Positions 25,043-34,000 of a DNA stretch of 34,316 nucleotides are shown here, piece after piece. Both the position numbers and the translations under genes were made by a program. This DNA comes from Hyphomicrobium sp. (GTDB lineage Bacteria; Pseudomonadota; Alphaproteobacteria; Rhizobiales; Hyphomicrobiaceae). Below the pieces are notes generated by a model. It was not told where the DNA came from, did not search any database, and saw only the letters and a list, made by a program, of their open reading frames with translations. The DNA lies in contig JALHQM010000002.1 of the NCBI GenBank assembly GCA_022841965.1, positions 40,660 to 74,975 of the forward strand. The letters are read 5' to 3'. Position 1 is the first letter of the stretch; each line of letters opens with the position of its first letter.

Positions 25043-26569
25043 CTACGCGGCGGCGCGGGTGGGTTCGGCTTCGGCGGCGTTTTGGAGCCAGCGGAGGATC
25101 CGTTCTATGTCCGGCGGCGGGGCTGAGCGGAGCACGCTTTGGCCATCGCGGGTGGTTGCGAATTTGAGGATCGCTGCGCACAGGACGCTCGGGTCGGCCG
25201 CGACGATGTCTTCGAGGTTTGCATAGCCGGCACCAACCAGAAGCTGAGCGTGGGTGCCGCGCAGGAACGGCACCGTGCAAACGAGGCGGGCTTGGGCTTG
25301 CCAATCGCGGACGCGCTGAGCGGTGATGAATTTGGTGCGGGCGGCTGCTGATACAGCTTCGGCGTCGGCTGCGAGGAGTTCGCGGACGGTTGGTATTCCA
25401 GCGTCAACTAGGCGTCCGGCGGTTTTTGGGCCGATGGAGGGTGCGCGCTCGATGTGGTCGTCGAGAGCGAGGTAGAAGCGCTTGGCGCCGTCGGTTGTGG
25501 CGGAGTCGTCGTCGCGTTCGACGGTGGCGCGATTGTTGGTGCGCGCACGGGATTGGCCGGAACCGGACCGGCGTTGCGACCAGGAGCGGGACGTGGCGGG
25601 TTCGCTCTGCCGCTCGTGAACGGCGTCGGGGTGGCGCTTGTTGATGCGGTTTCGCAGACGACGGGTCTGGTCTTGGCGCTGGCGCAGGCAGCGGCGTAGG
25701 TAGATGCGATCGGTGGTCGATTGCGTGGTGAGGACGTGGTGGCCCGGAAGAAACGTCTGGCCGCGCGAGGTGCTGCGTGTGGACGCGGACTGACTGGACC
25801 GAGAGCGAGCGGATGCACTGGCGGCTACAGCCGCACGCAATTCGACCAGTTCTGCTTCCTGACGGTCGAGGCGGGCGAGCAGAGTGGCCAGCGTTGGCTG
25901 GTCGGTCGAGGTGAGGGCGGGCTTGTTCTGCTCGATACTGACGCTCCGGGACGCTGCAACTTCGGCGTTGCGTGGTGGGGCGGTGGTCAGAAGGTCTTGG
26001 AGAGCTGGGCCGTGACTGGATTGGACACGCGATGCTGCGGGGGCCCCGCGCTCGATCTCGCGTGCGCTTCGCTCCGATGGGGTGGCTGAGAGGTCCGCTA
26101 GGAGACCGATCAGGTCTGAAAGGCTGGCGTGGGTGCGGCCGTCGCGGAGGGCGCGGGCCTCGGCGCGGGCGAGTAGGGTTTTCAGTTCGTCCGAAGCTGT
26201 GAGGGGCGCGATAGCGTGCCGGCGATCCATGTGTGTCAGCCAGCGGGTGGCGCTGGCGGTCATGGCGGCCGGATCGATGTTGAGTTGCCAGAAGATGGTC
26301 AGCGCTTCGGGGGTGCGGGCGAGGGCAGAGATGACGTGGGCGACGTCGACGCGGGCATGGCCGCTGGATTCGGCTTCGGCGAAGGCCTGATTGCAGAGGC
26401 CAAGTACAGTCTCCTCAACCTGCAGCGTCATGCTGACGGTTGGGCGGAGCTCGTGGCCACAGCAGGCGCAGGTGTGAGCCGGGTCGCGGCCGTCGCTGAA
26501 CATTGGCAATTCCATGGATAAGTTCGGGGCGACGTTACGCCGAGTCTCCGTGGGCTGCTTTTCGTTCAT
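25043..26569 (-). CDS. Clp-N-like / DUF4332-like fusion protein
   Basis: A 508-residue protein with three parts. First, a short cysteine motif (Cys34, Cys36, Cys37, CACCGHE) that could be a partial zinc site. Next, a helical domain at about 60-165 resembling the Clp R-domain (AFAEAESSGHARVDVAHVIS, later HASLSDLIGLLADL), the substrate/adaptor docking module of ClpA/ClpB/ClpC. Then a Ser/Arg-rich, basic, probably disordered linker at about 240-355, and a C-terminal helix-hairpin-helix-like region at 370-490 (APSIGPKTAGRLVDAGI, LLVGAGYANLEDIV) as in DUF4332. There is no AAA+ ATPase domain, so it is not a Clp unfoldase. It is convergent with the secreted-protein gene and divergent from proS. Function unknown; an adaptor or nucleic-acid-binding role is speculation. 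Confidence 0.82.
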   Translation of the reverse strand: MNEKQPTETRRNVAPNLSMELPMFSDGRDPAHTCACCGHELRPTVSMTLQVEETVLGLCNQAFAEAESSGHARVDVAHVISALARTPEALTIFWQLNIDPAAMTASATRWLTHMDRRHAIAPLTASDELKTLLARAEARALRDGRTHASLSDLIGLLADLSATPSERSAREIERGAPAASRVQSSHGPALQDLLTTAPPRNAEVAASRSVSIEQNKPALTSTDQPTLATLLARLDRQEAELVELRAAVAASASARSRSSQSASTRSTSRGQTFLPGHHVLTTQSTTDRIYLRRCLRQRQDQTRRLRNRINKRHPDAVHERQSEPATSRSWSQRRSGSGQSRARTNNRATVERDDDSATTDGAKRFYLALDDHIERAPSIGPKTAGRLVDAGIPTVRELLAADAEAVSAAARTKFITAQRVRDWQAQARLVCTVPFLRGTHAQLLVGAGYANLEDIVAADPSVLCAAILKFATTRDGQSVLRSAPPPDIERILRWLQNAAEAEPTRAAA

Positions 26570-26858
26570 CCACAGGCGTTTGACAGTTCGGGAGGGTTTT
26601 GTGGTCCGGTGTGGGCGAGAGGTGGCGGTGGGCTCAGCTGTTTGGGGCCCCTTGTTGCCGGGGGGCGGGAAGCCCGGTATGGACGGCGGGTGACGGGTCC
26701 TGCGAGTCGATCATGGGTGCCTGAGCCGTTCGCGCGCTTTCACGTGCGCTTGCCGATATGTCCGCAACTCCACCGAGTCTTTGTGATGCAACCTTCGCCG
26801 CCTCTTCTTTGCCCAACGGACGCCGCTGCCGCTTGCCTTCTGGTGACGGGGGCTGGGC
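26570..26858. other. 289-nt divergent intergenic region before proS
   Basis: This stretch separates the minus-strand fusion gene from proS and must hold both promoters. TTGACA at 26580-26585 is a perfect -35 on the plus strand, but no -10-like hexamer lies at 16-18 nt. No T-box, tRNA-like or attenuator structure is evident by eye, and I see no credible gene inside. Confidence 0.5.
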
Positions 26859-28394
26859 ATGAGTAAGCGCGCGCTCAGCGTTACGCGGGAGCAGAATTTT
26901 CCGGAGTGGTATCAGGAGGCGGTGCGCGACGGCGACATGGCCGAGCAGAGCCCCGTGCGCGGCTGCATGATCATCAAGCCGTGGGGCTGGGGCGTGTGGG
27001 AGCGCGTCCAGGCCGAACTTGACGGCCGCATCAAGGATACGGGACACGAGAACTGCTATTTCCCGCTGTTCATTCCGATGAGCTTCATCGCCAAGGAAGC
27101 GGAGCACGTGGAGGGCTTCGCCAAGGAGATGGCGGTTGTTACGCATCACCGCCTGAAGAACGAAGGCGGCAAGCTGGTTCTCGATCCGGACGCAAAACTG
27201 GAAGAGCCGCTGATCGTGCGGCCGACGTCTGAGACGATCATCGGGGATGCGTTTCAGCGCTGGGTGAAGAGCTATCGCGATCTGCCGCTGCTCATCAATC
27301 AGTGGGCGAACGTGGTGCGCTGGGAGATGCGCACGCGGTTGTTTCTGCGCACGACTGAGTTTCTCTGGCAGGAGGGGCACACGGCTCACGCGGACCGCGA
27401 CGACGCGATGGCGGAGACGCGGAAGATGCTGGAGGTTTATCGCGAGTTTTCGGAAACCGTGCTCGCGATGCCGGTGATTGCGGGCGAAAAGCCAGCGAAT
27501 GAGCGTTTTCCGGGAGCGGACAACACGTATTCAATCGAAGCGATGATGCAAGATGGCAAGGCGTTGCAAGCCGGCACGTCGCACTATCTGGGAACGCACT
27601 TTGCGGAAGCGCAGAACATTCAGTTCCAGAACCAAGAGGGCAAGCTGACCTTCTGCCATACGACGAGTTGGGGCGTGTCGACGCGGCTGATCGGCGGCGT
27701 GATCATGAGCCATGGCGATGACGATGGATTGCGGATGCCGCCAAAGATCGCACCGCGCCAGATCGTGATTGTGCCGATGCTGCGCGACAAGCCTGAGGAC
27801 GCGGAGTTGAAAGCCTACTGCGCGGAACTGGAAGCGGAATTGAAGGCGAAGGGCATTCGCGTGCTCGTCGATCTGAAGCCGATCAAGTCGGCGGAGAAGC
27901 GCTGGAATTGGGTGCGGCGGGGTGCACCGGTGATTATCGAGATCGGCGGGCGCGATGCGGCGGGGGGGAATGTCACCTTCATGCGGCGCGACAAGCTGCG
28001 CGATGGCGACAAGGTGATTTCGCACACGGAGGCGCGGGCGGAATTCGTCGCAGGGGCCATGACGCTCTTGGAGTCTATTCAGGCGGCGCTCTTTGCGGAC
28101 GCCAAGGCGCGGCTTGACGGAAACATCGCGACCAACATGACATCGTTCGCGGATCTGGAAGCCTACTACGGCGCGTCGGCTGGCGACGACGAGGCGGGGG
28201 AGTTCAAGGGTTGGGCCGGTGTCATGTGGGCGAAGCCGGAGGGGGCTGAGCTGGACAAGGTCGCGGACCGGCTGAAGGCGCTCAAACTCACGATCCGAAA
28301 TGCGCCGTTGGAGCAGCCTTCCGTTGAGGGTCGTGTTTGCGTGTTTACGGGGGCGCCGGCGCGGGAATACGTGCTGATTGGGCGATCGTACTGA
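26859..28394 (+). CDS. proS: Proline--tRNA ligase, archaeal/eukaryotic type
   Basis: A 511-residue class II aminoacyl-tRNA synthetase that charges tRNA-Pro. The N-terminal pattern FPEWYQEAVRDGDMAEQSPVRG, HENCYFPLFIPMSFIAKEAEH and motif 2 RWEMRTRLFLRTTEFLWQEGH (from residue 154) match the archaeal/eukaryotic ProRS type known from Thermus and archaea. They do not match the bacterial type with or without an insertion domain. Motif 3 (IGGVIMSHGDDDGLRMPPK) and the anticodon-binding domain follow. The extra C-terminal domain is present and ends in the type's conserved final Tyr, but the zinc cysteines seen in some members are missing. It is alone on its transcript side, with a 162-nt gap to lolC. 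Confidence 0.93.
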   Translation: MSKRALSVTREQNFPEWYQEAVRDGDMAEQSPVRGCMIIKPWGWGVWERVQAELDGRIKDTGHENCYFPLFIPMSFIAKEAEHVEGFAKEMAVVTHHRLKNEGGKLVLDPDAKLEEPLIVRPTSETIIGDAFQRWVKSYRDLPLLINQWANVVRWEMRTRLFLRTTEFLWQEGHTAHADRDDAMAETRKMLEVYREFSETVLAMPVIAGEKPANERFPGADNTYSIEAMMQDGKALQAGTSHYLGTHFAEAQNIQFQNQEGKLTFCHTTSWGVSTRLIGGVIMSHGDDDGLRMPPKIAPRQIVIVPMLRDKPEDAELKAYCAELEAELKAKGIRVLVDLKPIKSAEKRWNWVRRGAPVIIEIGGRDAAGGNVTFMRRDKLRDGDKVISHTEARAEFVAGAMTLLESIQAALFADAKARLDGNIATNMTSFADLEAYYGASAGDDEAGEFKGWAGVMWAKPEGAELDKVADRLKALKLTIRNAPLEQPSVEGRVCVFTGAPAREYVLIGRSY

Positions 28395-28556
28395 GCAGGG
28401 TGTGCGGTAGGGTTTGAATTCTGCGGCTTTTCAGTGCGTTCTGCGGCATTGGCGATGAAACGCAATCTGGCCCGATTGCGGGGTTAGCGGTACGCCGATG
28501 ATGGCGGACAGGTCTTCGATCTGGCATTCGTGGGGACATGAGGGAGTTTGACGGGA

Positions 28557-29825
28557 ATGGCAGAAGCGCCGGACACCAAGCCTTTCTCGCCATTCGAGTG
28601 GATGCTCGCTTCGCGTTATCTGCGGGCAAGGCGCAAGGAAGGGTTCATCTCGGTTATTGCCGGGTTTTCATTCCTGGGCATCATGCTGGGGGTGGCGACG
28701 CTCATCATTGTGATGGCGGTGATGAACGGGTTCCGGAAAGACCTGTTCTCCAAGATCCTCGGGCTCAACGGGCACATTATCGTCTACAAAATTGGCGAGC
28801 CGTTCGCGGACTACAAGGATAAAGCCGCCAAGATTGCCGCCGTTCCAGGTGTGACGCATGCACTGCCGATCGTCGAAGGTCAGGTGATGGTGTCGTCGAG
28901 TGCGCAGGCGCTGGGTGCGTTGGTGCGCGGGATGGCTGAGGCCGACATCAAGTCGCTGAAACTGGTGGCGGAGAATATTCGAGCCGGCTCACTTGATGGA
29001 TTCGATGGGACGCAATCGATCGCCATTGGGCAACGGCTTGCCAATGCGCTGTATGTGAATGTCGGTGATACGCTGACGCTGGTGTCGCCGCGCGGGGCGT
29101 CGACGCCGTTCGGGACCGCGCCGCGCTCCAAGCCATACATGATCTCGGCGATTTTTGAATTGGGCATGTCGGAGTACGACAAGACCATGATCTTCATGCC
29201 GCTTGCTGAAAGCCAGCGGTATTTCAATAAGGCCGATGAGGCGGATGTTCTGGAGGTCGTTGTGGACGATCCCGAACGGGTCGATCAATTCTCAGCCGAG
29301 ATCCGTGCGGCCGGCGGTCCGACCATCAACGTGACCGATTGGCGGCAGAAGAACGAGACGTTCTTCACGGTGCTCGAAGTGGAGCGGAACGTCATGTTCA
29401 TCATCCTGTCGCTGATCATTCTGGTGGCGGCGCTCAACATTATTTCGGGCATGATGATGCTGGTGAAGGACAAGGGGCGCGATATCGCAGTTTTGCGCAC
29501 CATGGGGGCGTCAAAAGGCTCGGTGATGCGCGTGTTCCTGATCACGGGGGCTTCGATTGGCGTGGTGGGGACGCTCGCGGGGTTGATCCTCGGCATCGTG
29601 TTTTGCTGGAATATCGAGAGCATCCGTCAGTTCGTTTCGACGCTGACTGGGACGCCGATGTTCGATCCTAACGTCTATTATCTGACAAAGCTGCCGGCGG
29701 AGATCAATCCGACGGAAACGGCTTGGATTGTGGTGATGGCCTTGTCGCTGTCTGTTCTGGCTACGCTGTATCCGTCGTGGCGGGCTTCCAAGCTCGATCC
29801 CGTCGAAGCGCTCCGGTACGAGTGA
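28557..29825 (+). CDS. lolC: Lipoprotein-releasing ABC transporter permease (LolC/LolE family)
   Basis: A 422-residue inner-membrane permease with the MacB-like layout: one N-terminal helix (about residues 35-60), a large periplasmic domain, and three C-terminal helices. It works with LolD to release outer-membrane lipoproteins from the inner membrane to LolA. LASRYLRARRKEGFISVIAGFSFLGIMLGVATLI is a clear family N-terminus, seen here in two parts. I start at ATG 28557 with AGGGAG 10 nt upstream; a TTG nine bases earlier is too close to that site. Only one permease gene is present, so a homodimer (often called LolF or LolCE) is likely. Confidence 0.93.
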   Translation: MAEAPDTKPFSPFEWMLASRYLRARRKEGFISVIAGFSFLGIMLGVATLIIVMAVMNGFRKDLFSKILGLNGHIIVYKIGEPFADYKDKAAKIAAVPGVTHALPIVEGQVMVSSSAQALGALVRGMAEADIKSLKLVAENIRAGSLDGFDGTQSIAIGQRLANALYVNVGDTLTLVSPRGASTPFGTAPRSKPYMISAIFELGMSEYDKTMIFMPLAESQRYFNKADEADVLEVVVDDPERVDQFSAEIRAAGGPTINVTDWRQKNETFFTVLEVERNVMFIILSLIILVAALNIISGMMMLVKDKGRDIAVLRTMGASKGSVMRVFLITGASIGVVGTLAGLILGIVFCWNIESIRQFVSTLTGTPMFDPNVYYLTKLPAEINPTETAWIVVMALSLSVLATLYPSWRASKLDPVEALRYE

Positions 29826-29834
29826 GGCACAGGT

Positions 29835-30548
29835 ATGCTCGATACACCCACCGGCACGGCGATCCTGAAGCTTGATGGACTGATGCGCACGTTCAAGCAG
29901 GGCGAGCGCGAGATTGCGGTTTTGAATGGGGCGAGTGCTGCGATCTATCCGGGCGAAGCGGTGGCGCTGGTCGGGCCTTCGGGGGCGGGGAAATCAACGC
30001 TGTTGCACATCGCGGGGCTGTTGGAAACCCCGACGGCGGGGTCGGTCATCATGGGCGGGCGGGATTGTTCCAAGCTCGGCGACGATGAGCGCACACGCAT
30101 CCGGCGTTCGGATGTGGGCTTCATCTATCAGTTTCACCAATTGCTGCCGGAGTTTTCGGCGCTGGAGAATGTCGTGCTGCCGCAGATGATTTTGGGGACC
30201 AGCCGGAAGGCTGCCAATGCGCGGGCGACGGAGTTGCTCACGACGCTGGGGCTCGGGGACCGGCTCGAACACCGGCCGGCGCAGTTGTCGGGCGGCGAAC
30301 AGCAGCGGACCGCGATCAGCCGGGCGCTGGCCAACAAGCCGAAGCTCATTCTCGCGGATGAGCCGACGGGCAATCTCGATCCGAAAACGTCGGAACTCGT
30401 GTTTCACGAATTGATCGGGTTGTTCAAGAGCGAGGGCGTGGCGGCGCTCATTGCTACCCATAATCTCGAGCTCGCCTCGCGCATGGACCGGGTGCTGCGG
30501 ATGGAGAACGGGCAGTTGGTTGAGGTGGCACCAGGGGCGGTGCGCTAG
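29835..30548 (+). CDS. lolD: Lipoprotein-releasing system ATP-binding protein
   Basis: A 237-residue ABC ATPase that drives lipoprotein release with the permease encoded 9 nt upstream. Walker [10 protein letters not shown] is at 47-55, the signature LSGGEQQR starts at residue 151, and Walker [12 protein letters not shown] follows. The Q-loop region [16 protein letters not shown] is of the LolD/MacB subfamily. Its stop is 7 nt before the end of a convergent tiny ORF. Confidence 0.95.
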   Translation: MLDTPTGTAILKLDGLMRTFKQGEREIAVLNGASAAIYPGEAVALVGPSGAGKSTLLHIAGLLETPTAGSVIMGGRDCSKLGDDERTRIRRSDVGFIYQFHQLLPEFSALENVVLPQMILGTSRKAANARATELLTTLGLGDRLEHRPAQLSGGEQQRTAISRALANKPKLILADEPTGNLDPKTSELVFHELIGLFKSEGVAALIATHNLELASRMDRVLRMENGQLVEVAPGAVR

Positions 30549-30554
30549 GTCCCG

Positions 30555-30638
30555 TCACTCCAAGCGGGGATCGCCGTCGCGGAGCGGCGCACCGGGGAAG
30601 TCGTCGTTTTGCATCATGAGATTGATCAATTCGTTCAT
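30555..30638 (-). CDS. Tiny ORF, 27 residues, with strong ribosome binding site
   Basis: On the minus strand ATG 30638 is preceded by AAGGAGA (30644-30650) at 5-nt spacing, the best Shine-Dalgarno in this part of the window. It encodes a 27-residue acidic peptide starting MNELINLMMQNDDF. It lies 20 nt downstream of a 71-residue ORF on the same strand, and the two look bicistronic. No family recognised. The alternative is that the ribosome site is coincidental. Confidence 0.45.
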   Translation of the reverse strand: MNELINLMMQNDDFPGAPLRDGDPRLE

Positions 30639-30658
30639 AGCTGTCTCCTTTTGCGGGG

Positions 30659-30874
30659 CTAAACGGGGACGATGGCGCGGAGGCGTGCGACCCAACCGGC
30701 GGGGGCATGGGGTTCGCGCGCAAAGCTGATGACAGGTGGCGGGGGCGGCGGTGCGGCGGTCCGGGCGGCGTCGGCCAGGGCTTTGAGCTGGCTGGCGGGT
30801 TCACCTTCCCCGATGATGGGTTGAAGGGCGGGCCGGTTTAGGCTGATCATCGCAAGGCGGGCAAATGCACTCAT
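30659..30874 (-). CDS. Small hypothetical protein, 71 residues
   Basis: ATG 30874 on the minus strand has AGGAGA at 30881-30886, six bases upstream. The protein starts with a basic amphipathic stretch (MSAFARLAMISLNRP), contains an Ala/Pro-rich middle with six consecutive prolines, and ends WVARLRAIVPV. It is divergent from dnaE and convergent with lolD. The function is unknown; a small exported or regulatory peptide are both possible. Confidence 0.55.
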   Translation of the reverse strand: MSAFARLAMISLNRPALQPIIGEGEPASQLKALADAARTAAPPPPPPVISFAREPHAPAGWVARLRAIVPV

Positions 30875-31044
30875 GACAAATCTCCTGTCGCAAGGGTTGA
30901 ACTCTGATTTCGCGTCGTCTCAAATGCTCTGCGGTGGAGCCTTCGTAGCCTGCGGGCTTTGAAGCCGCTGTCTCGCGCGGGACAGGGCACGGCGGTTGTG
31001 GAAAACGTGCGCAGAGCATGGCGCTGCCGGGCTAAGATCGGGGC
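30875..31044. promoter_or_regulatory. Divergent control region of dnaE and small ORFs
   Basis: A 170-nt region holding both promoters. A perfect 10-bp inverted repeat, ATGCTCTGCG (30924-30933) and CGCAGAGCAT (31010-31019), flanks it, with an 18-bp near-palindrome CTGTCTCGCGCGGGACAG (30968-30985) at its centre. The layout looks like operator sites, but no -35/-10 pair is convincing and no regulator is known. Confidence 0.45.
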
Positions 31045-34000
31045 ATGACACAGACGATTCCGCCGCCGCCCAAATTCATTCACCTCAAGGTTCACTCAGC
31101 TTATTCGCTGCTGGAAGGCGCGTTGCTGATCGGCCGGCTCGCGAAGCTGGCGGACGGCTATGGATTTCCCGCACTCGGGTTGACCGACACGAACAACATG
31201 TTCGGTGCGTTGGAGTTCTCCGACAAAGTGGCGGGCTCGGGCATTCAGCCGATCGTGGGGGTATCGGTGTCATGCCTCCTGACGGAGAAAAAGGCCAAGC
31301 CCGGACAATTGCCGGGTCCAGTCGTGCGGCAGCATGCGTGGCGCGATGGGGTGCTGGCGCTCTATGCGATGAATGAGGCGGGTTACGCGAACCTGATGAA
31401 GCTCGTTTCGGCGGCGCATCTGGGGACGGAGGGCGAAGACGCGCCGTTCGTGAGGGCCGAGCAGATCGCGGCACATGCGGACGGATTGATCGCGCTAACG
31501 GGCGGACCGGATGGGCCGATCGATCGGGCGCTGCTCGATGGGCAGCCTGGGCTGGCGGACGAACGGCTTCAGTTTTTGAAGCGGGCGTTTGGCGACCGGC
31601 TCTACGTGGAGGTGCAGCGGCATGGGACTCGCGCCGAGCAGGAGGTGGAGCCGCAGCTGTTAGAGCTTGCGTACCGGCATGGCGTTCCGATTGTCGCGAC
31701 GAATGAGGTCTACTTCGCGACGCCCGATGATTTCGAGGCGCATGATGCGCTGCTGTGTATCGCGGATGGGCGATATGTTTCGGAAGATGATCGGCGGCGG
31801 GTGACGCGGGAACATCATCTGAAGTCGGGCGAGGCGATGGCGGAATTGTTTGCCGATCTGCCTGAGGCGGTTGCGAATACGATTGAGATTGCGAAGCGGT
31901 GTGCGTTTCGCCCGAAGGGCAAGAAGCCGATCCTGCCGCGGTTCGTGCAGACGAGTACGGGAACGGATGCCGATCAGTTGGCAGCGGAAGCAGCTGAGCT
32001 CAAGCGGCAGGCGGAAGAGGGCTTGCGTGAGCGGCTAAAGGTTGTGCCGTTGGCGGCGGGCTTTAGCGAGGAGGACTACTGGGCGCGCCTCGCGTTCGAG
32101 GTCGACGTCATCACGAAGATGAAGTTTCCCGGCTACTTTCTCATCGTGGCCGACTTCATCAAGTGGTCGAAGTCGAACGGCATTCCGGTGGGGCCGGGGC
32201 GCGGTTCGGGTGCGGGTTCGCTGGTTGCGTATTCTCTGACGATCACCGATCTCGATCCGTTGCGGTTCGGCCTGCTGTTTGAGCGGTTTCTCAACCCGGA
32301 ACGTGTGTCGATGCCGGACTTCGACATCGACTTCTGCCAGGACAAGCGCGATCAGGTGATCCGCTACGTTCAGCAGAAGTATGGCTCGGATCGGGTTGCG
32401 CAGATCATCACACACGGGAAATTGCAGGCGCGCGCGGTGTTGCGCGACGTGGGCCGCGTTTTGCAGATGCCGTATGGGCAGGTGGACCGGCTGTGCAAGC
32501 TGGTGCCGAACAATCCCGCCAACCCGGTGACGCTCGATAAGGCGATCGAGGGTGAACCGAAACTCCAGGAAGCACGAGACACGGACGAGGTGGTGCGGCG
32601 GCTGTTGCAGGTGGCGCAGAAGCTGGAGGGGCTCTATCGGCATGCCTCGACGCACGCGGCTGGCATCGTGATCGGGGACCGGCCACTGGATGAACTGGTG
32701 CCGCTCTATCGCGATCCGAAATCGACCATGCCGGTGACGCAGTTCAACTGGAAAATGGTGGAAGCGGCGGGGCTCGTCAAATTCGACTTCCTCGGCTTGA
32801 AGACGTTGACGGTGCTGGAAAAGGCGGTTGATCTGATCCAGCGTGGGCGCGGGATTTCCGTCGATCTGGCGACGCTAGCTCTGGATGATGTGCCGTCGTA
32901 TCAGCTGTTGGCGAAGGCTGACACAGTCGGTGTGTTCCAGCTGGAAAGCACGGGCATGCGCGAGAGCTTGAAACGCCTCAAGCCCGACCGCTTCGAAGAT
33001 ATCATCGCCATGGTGGCGCTCTATCGCCCGGGCCCGATGGACAACATTCCGACCTACATCAATCGCAAGCACGGAGAAGAGCCGGTCGATTTCCTGCATC
33101 CGATGCTGGAAGGCATTTTGAAGGAGACGTACGGCGTCATCATCTATCAGGAACAGGTGATGCAAATCGCGCAGGTGTTGGCGGGCTATTCGCTCGGCGA
33201 CGCTGACTTGTTGCGCCGTGCGATGGGTAAGAAAGACAAGCTGGAGATGGCGCGGCAGCAGGCGCGCTTTGTCGAAGGGTCGATGACGAACGGCGTCAAT
33301 AAGGATGACGCGGTCACCATTTTCGAGCTGGTCGACAAGTTCGCGGGCTATGGGTTCAACAAGTCGCACGCGGCAGCCTATGCACTGGTCAGCTATCACA
33401 CGGCGTATTTGAAGGCGAATTTCCGCGAGGAATTCCTGGCCGCATCAATGACGCTCGACATGGGGAATACCGACAAGCTTTCGATGTTCGCGGCGGAGGC
33501 GAAGAAGAGCGGCATTCCAGTGCTGCCGCCGTGCGTCAATGCATCGGATGTGGATTTTCTGGTGGAGACAAAAAAGGGGTCAGGCATGGGGTCAGACCCC
33601 TTACAGGGGTCTGACCCCGCTGCTCACGCATCTCAACGCGCCATCCGGTATTCGTTGGCGGCGTTGAAGAACATTGGTGCGTCGGCGGTGGAGACGATTG
33701 TGGCGTCGCGGACGGCCGATGGGCCGTACCGGTCGCTGTCGGATTTTGCGTCGCGGATTACGCCGAAGGCCTTGAACAAGCGCGGGCTCGAAACGCTATC
33801 GATGGCGGGTGCGTTCGATGGTCTGGAGCCGAACCGGGCGTTGGTGCGCGGCAATGTGGAAGGCATGTTGGCGCTCGCCAACCGGCAGGCGGAGAATACG
33901 GCACAGGGGACGAGCGATCTCTTCGGTGGCGGGGGCGGGGGCGCGCCGTCGCTCGATCTGAAACCGGCGAAGGCTTGGACACCAATGGAGCGATTGCAGG

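Noticed and set aside
26580-26602. TTGACA as a proS promoter
   Set aside because: The -35 is perfect but no acceptable -10 lies at 16-18 nt, so it is not listed as a promoter.
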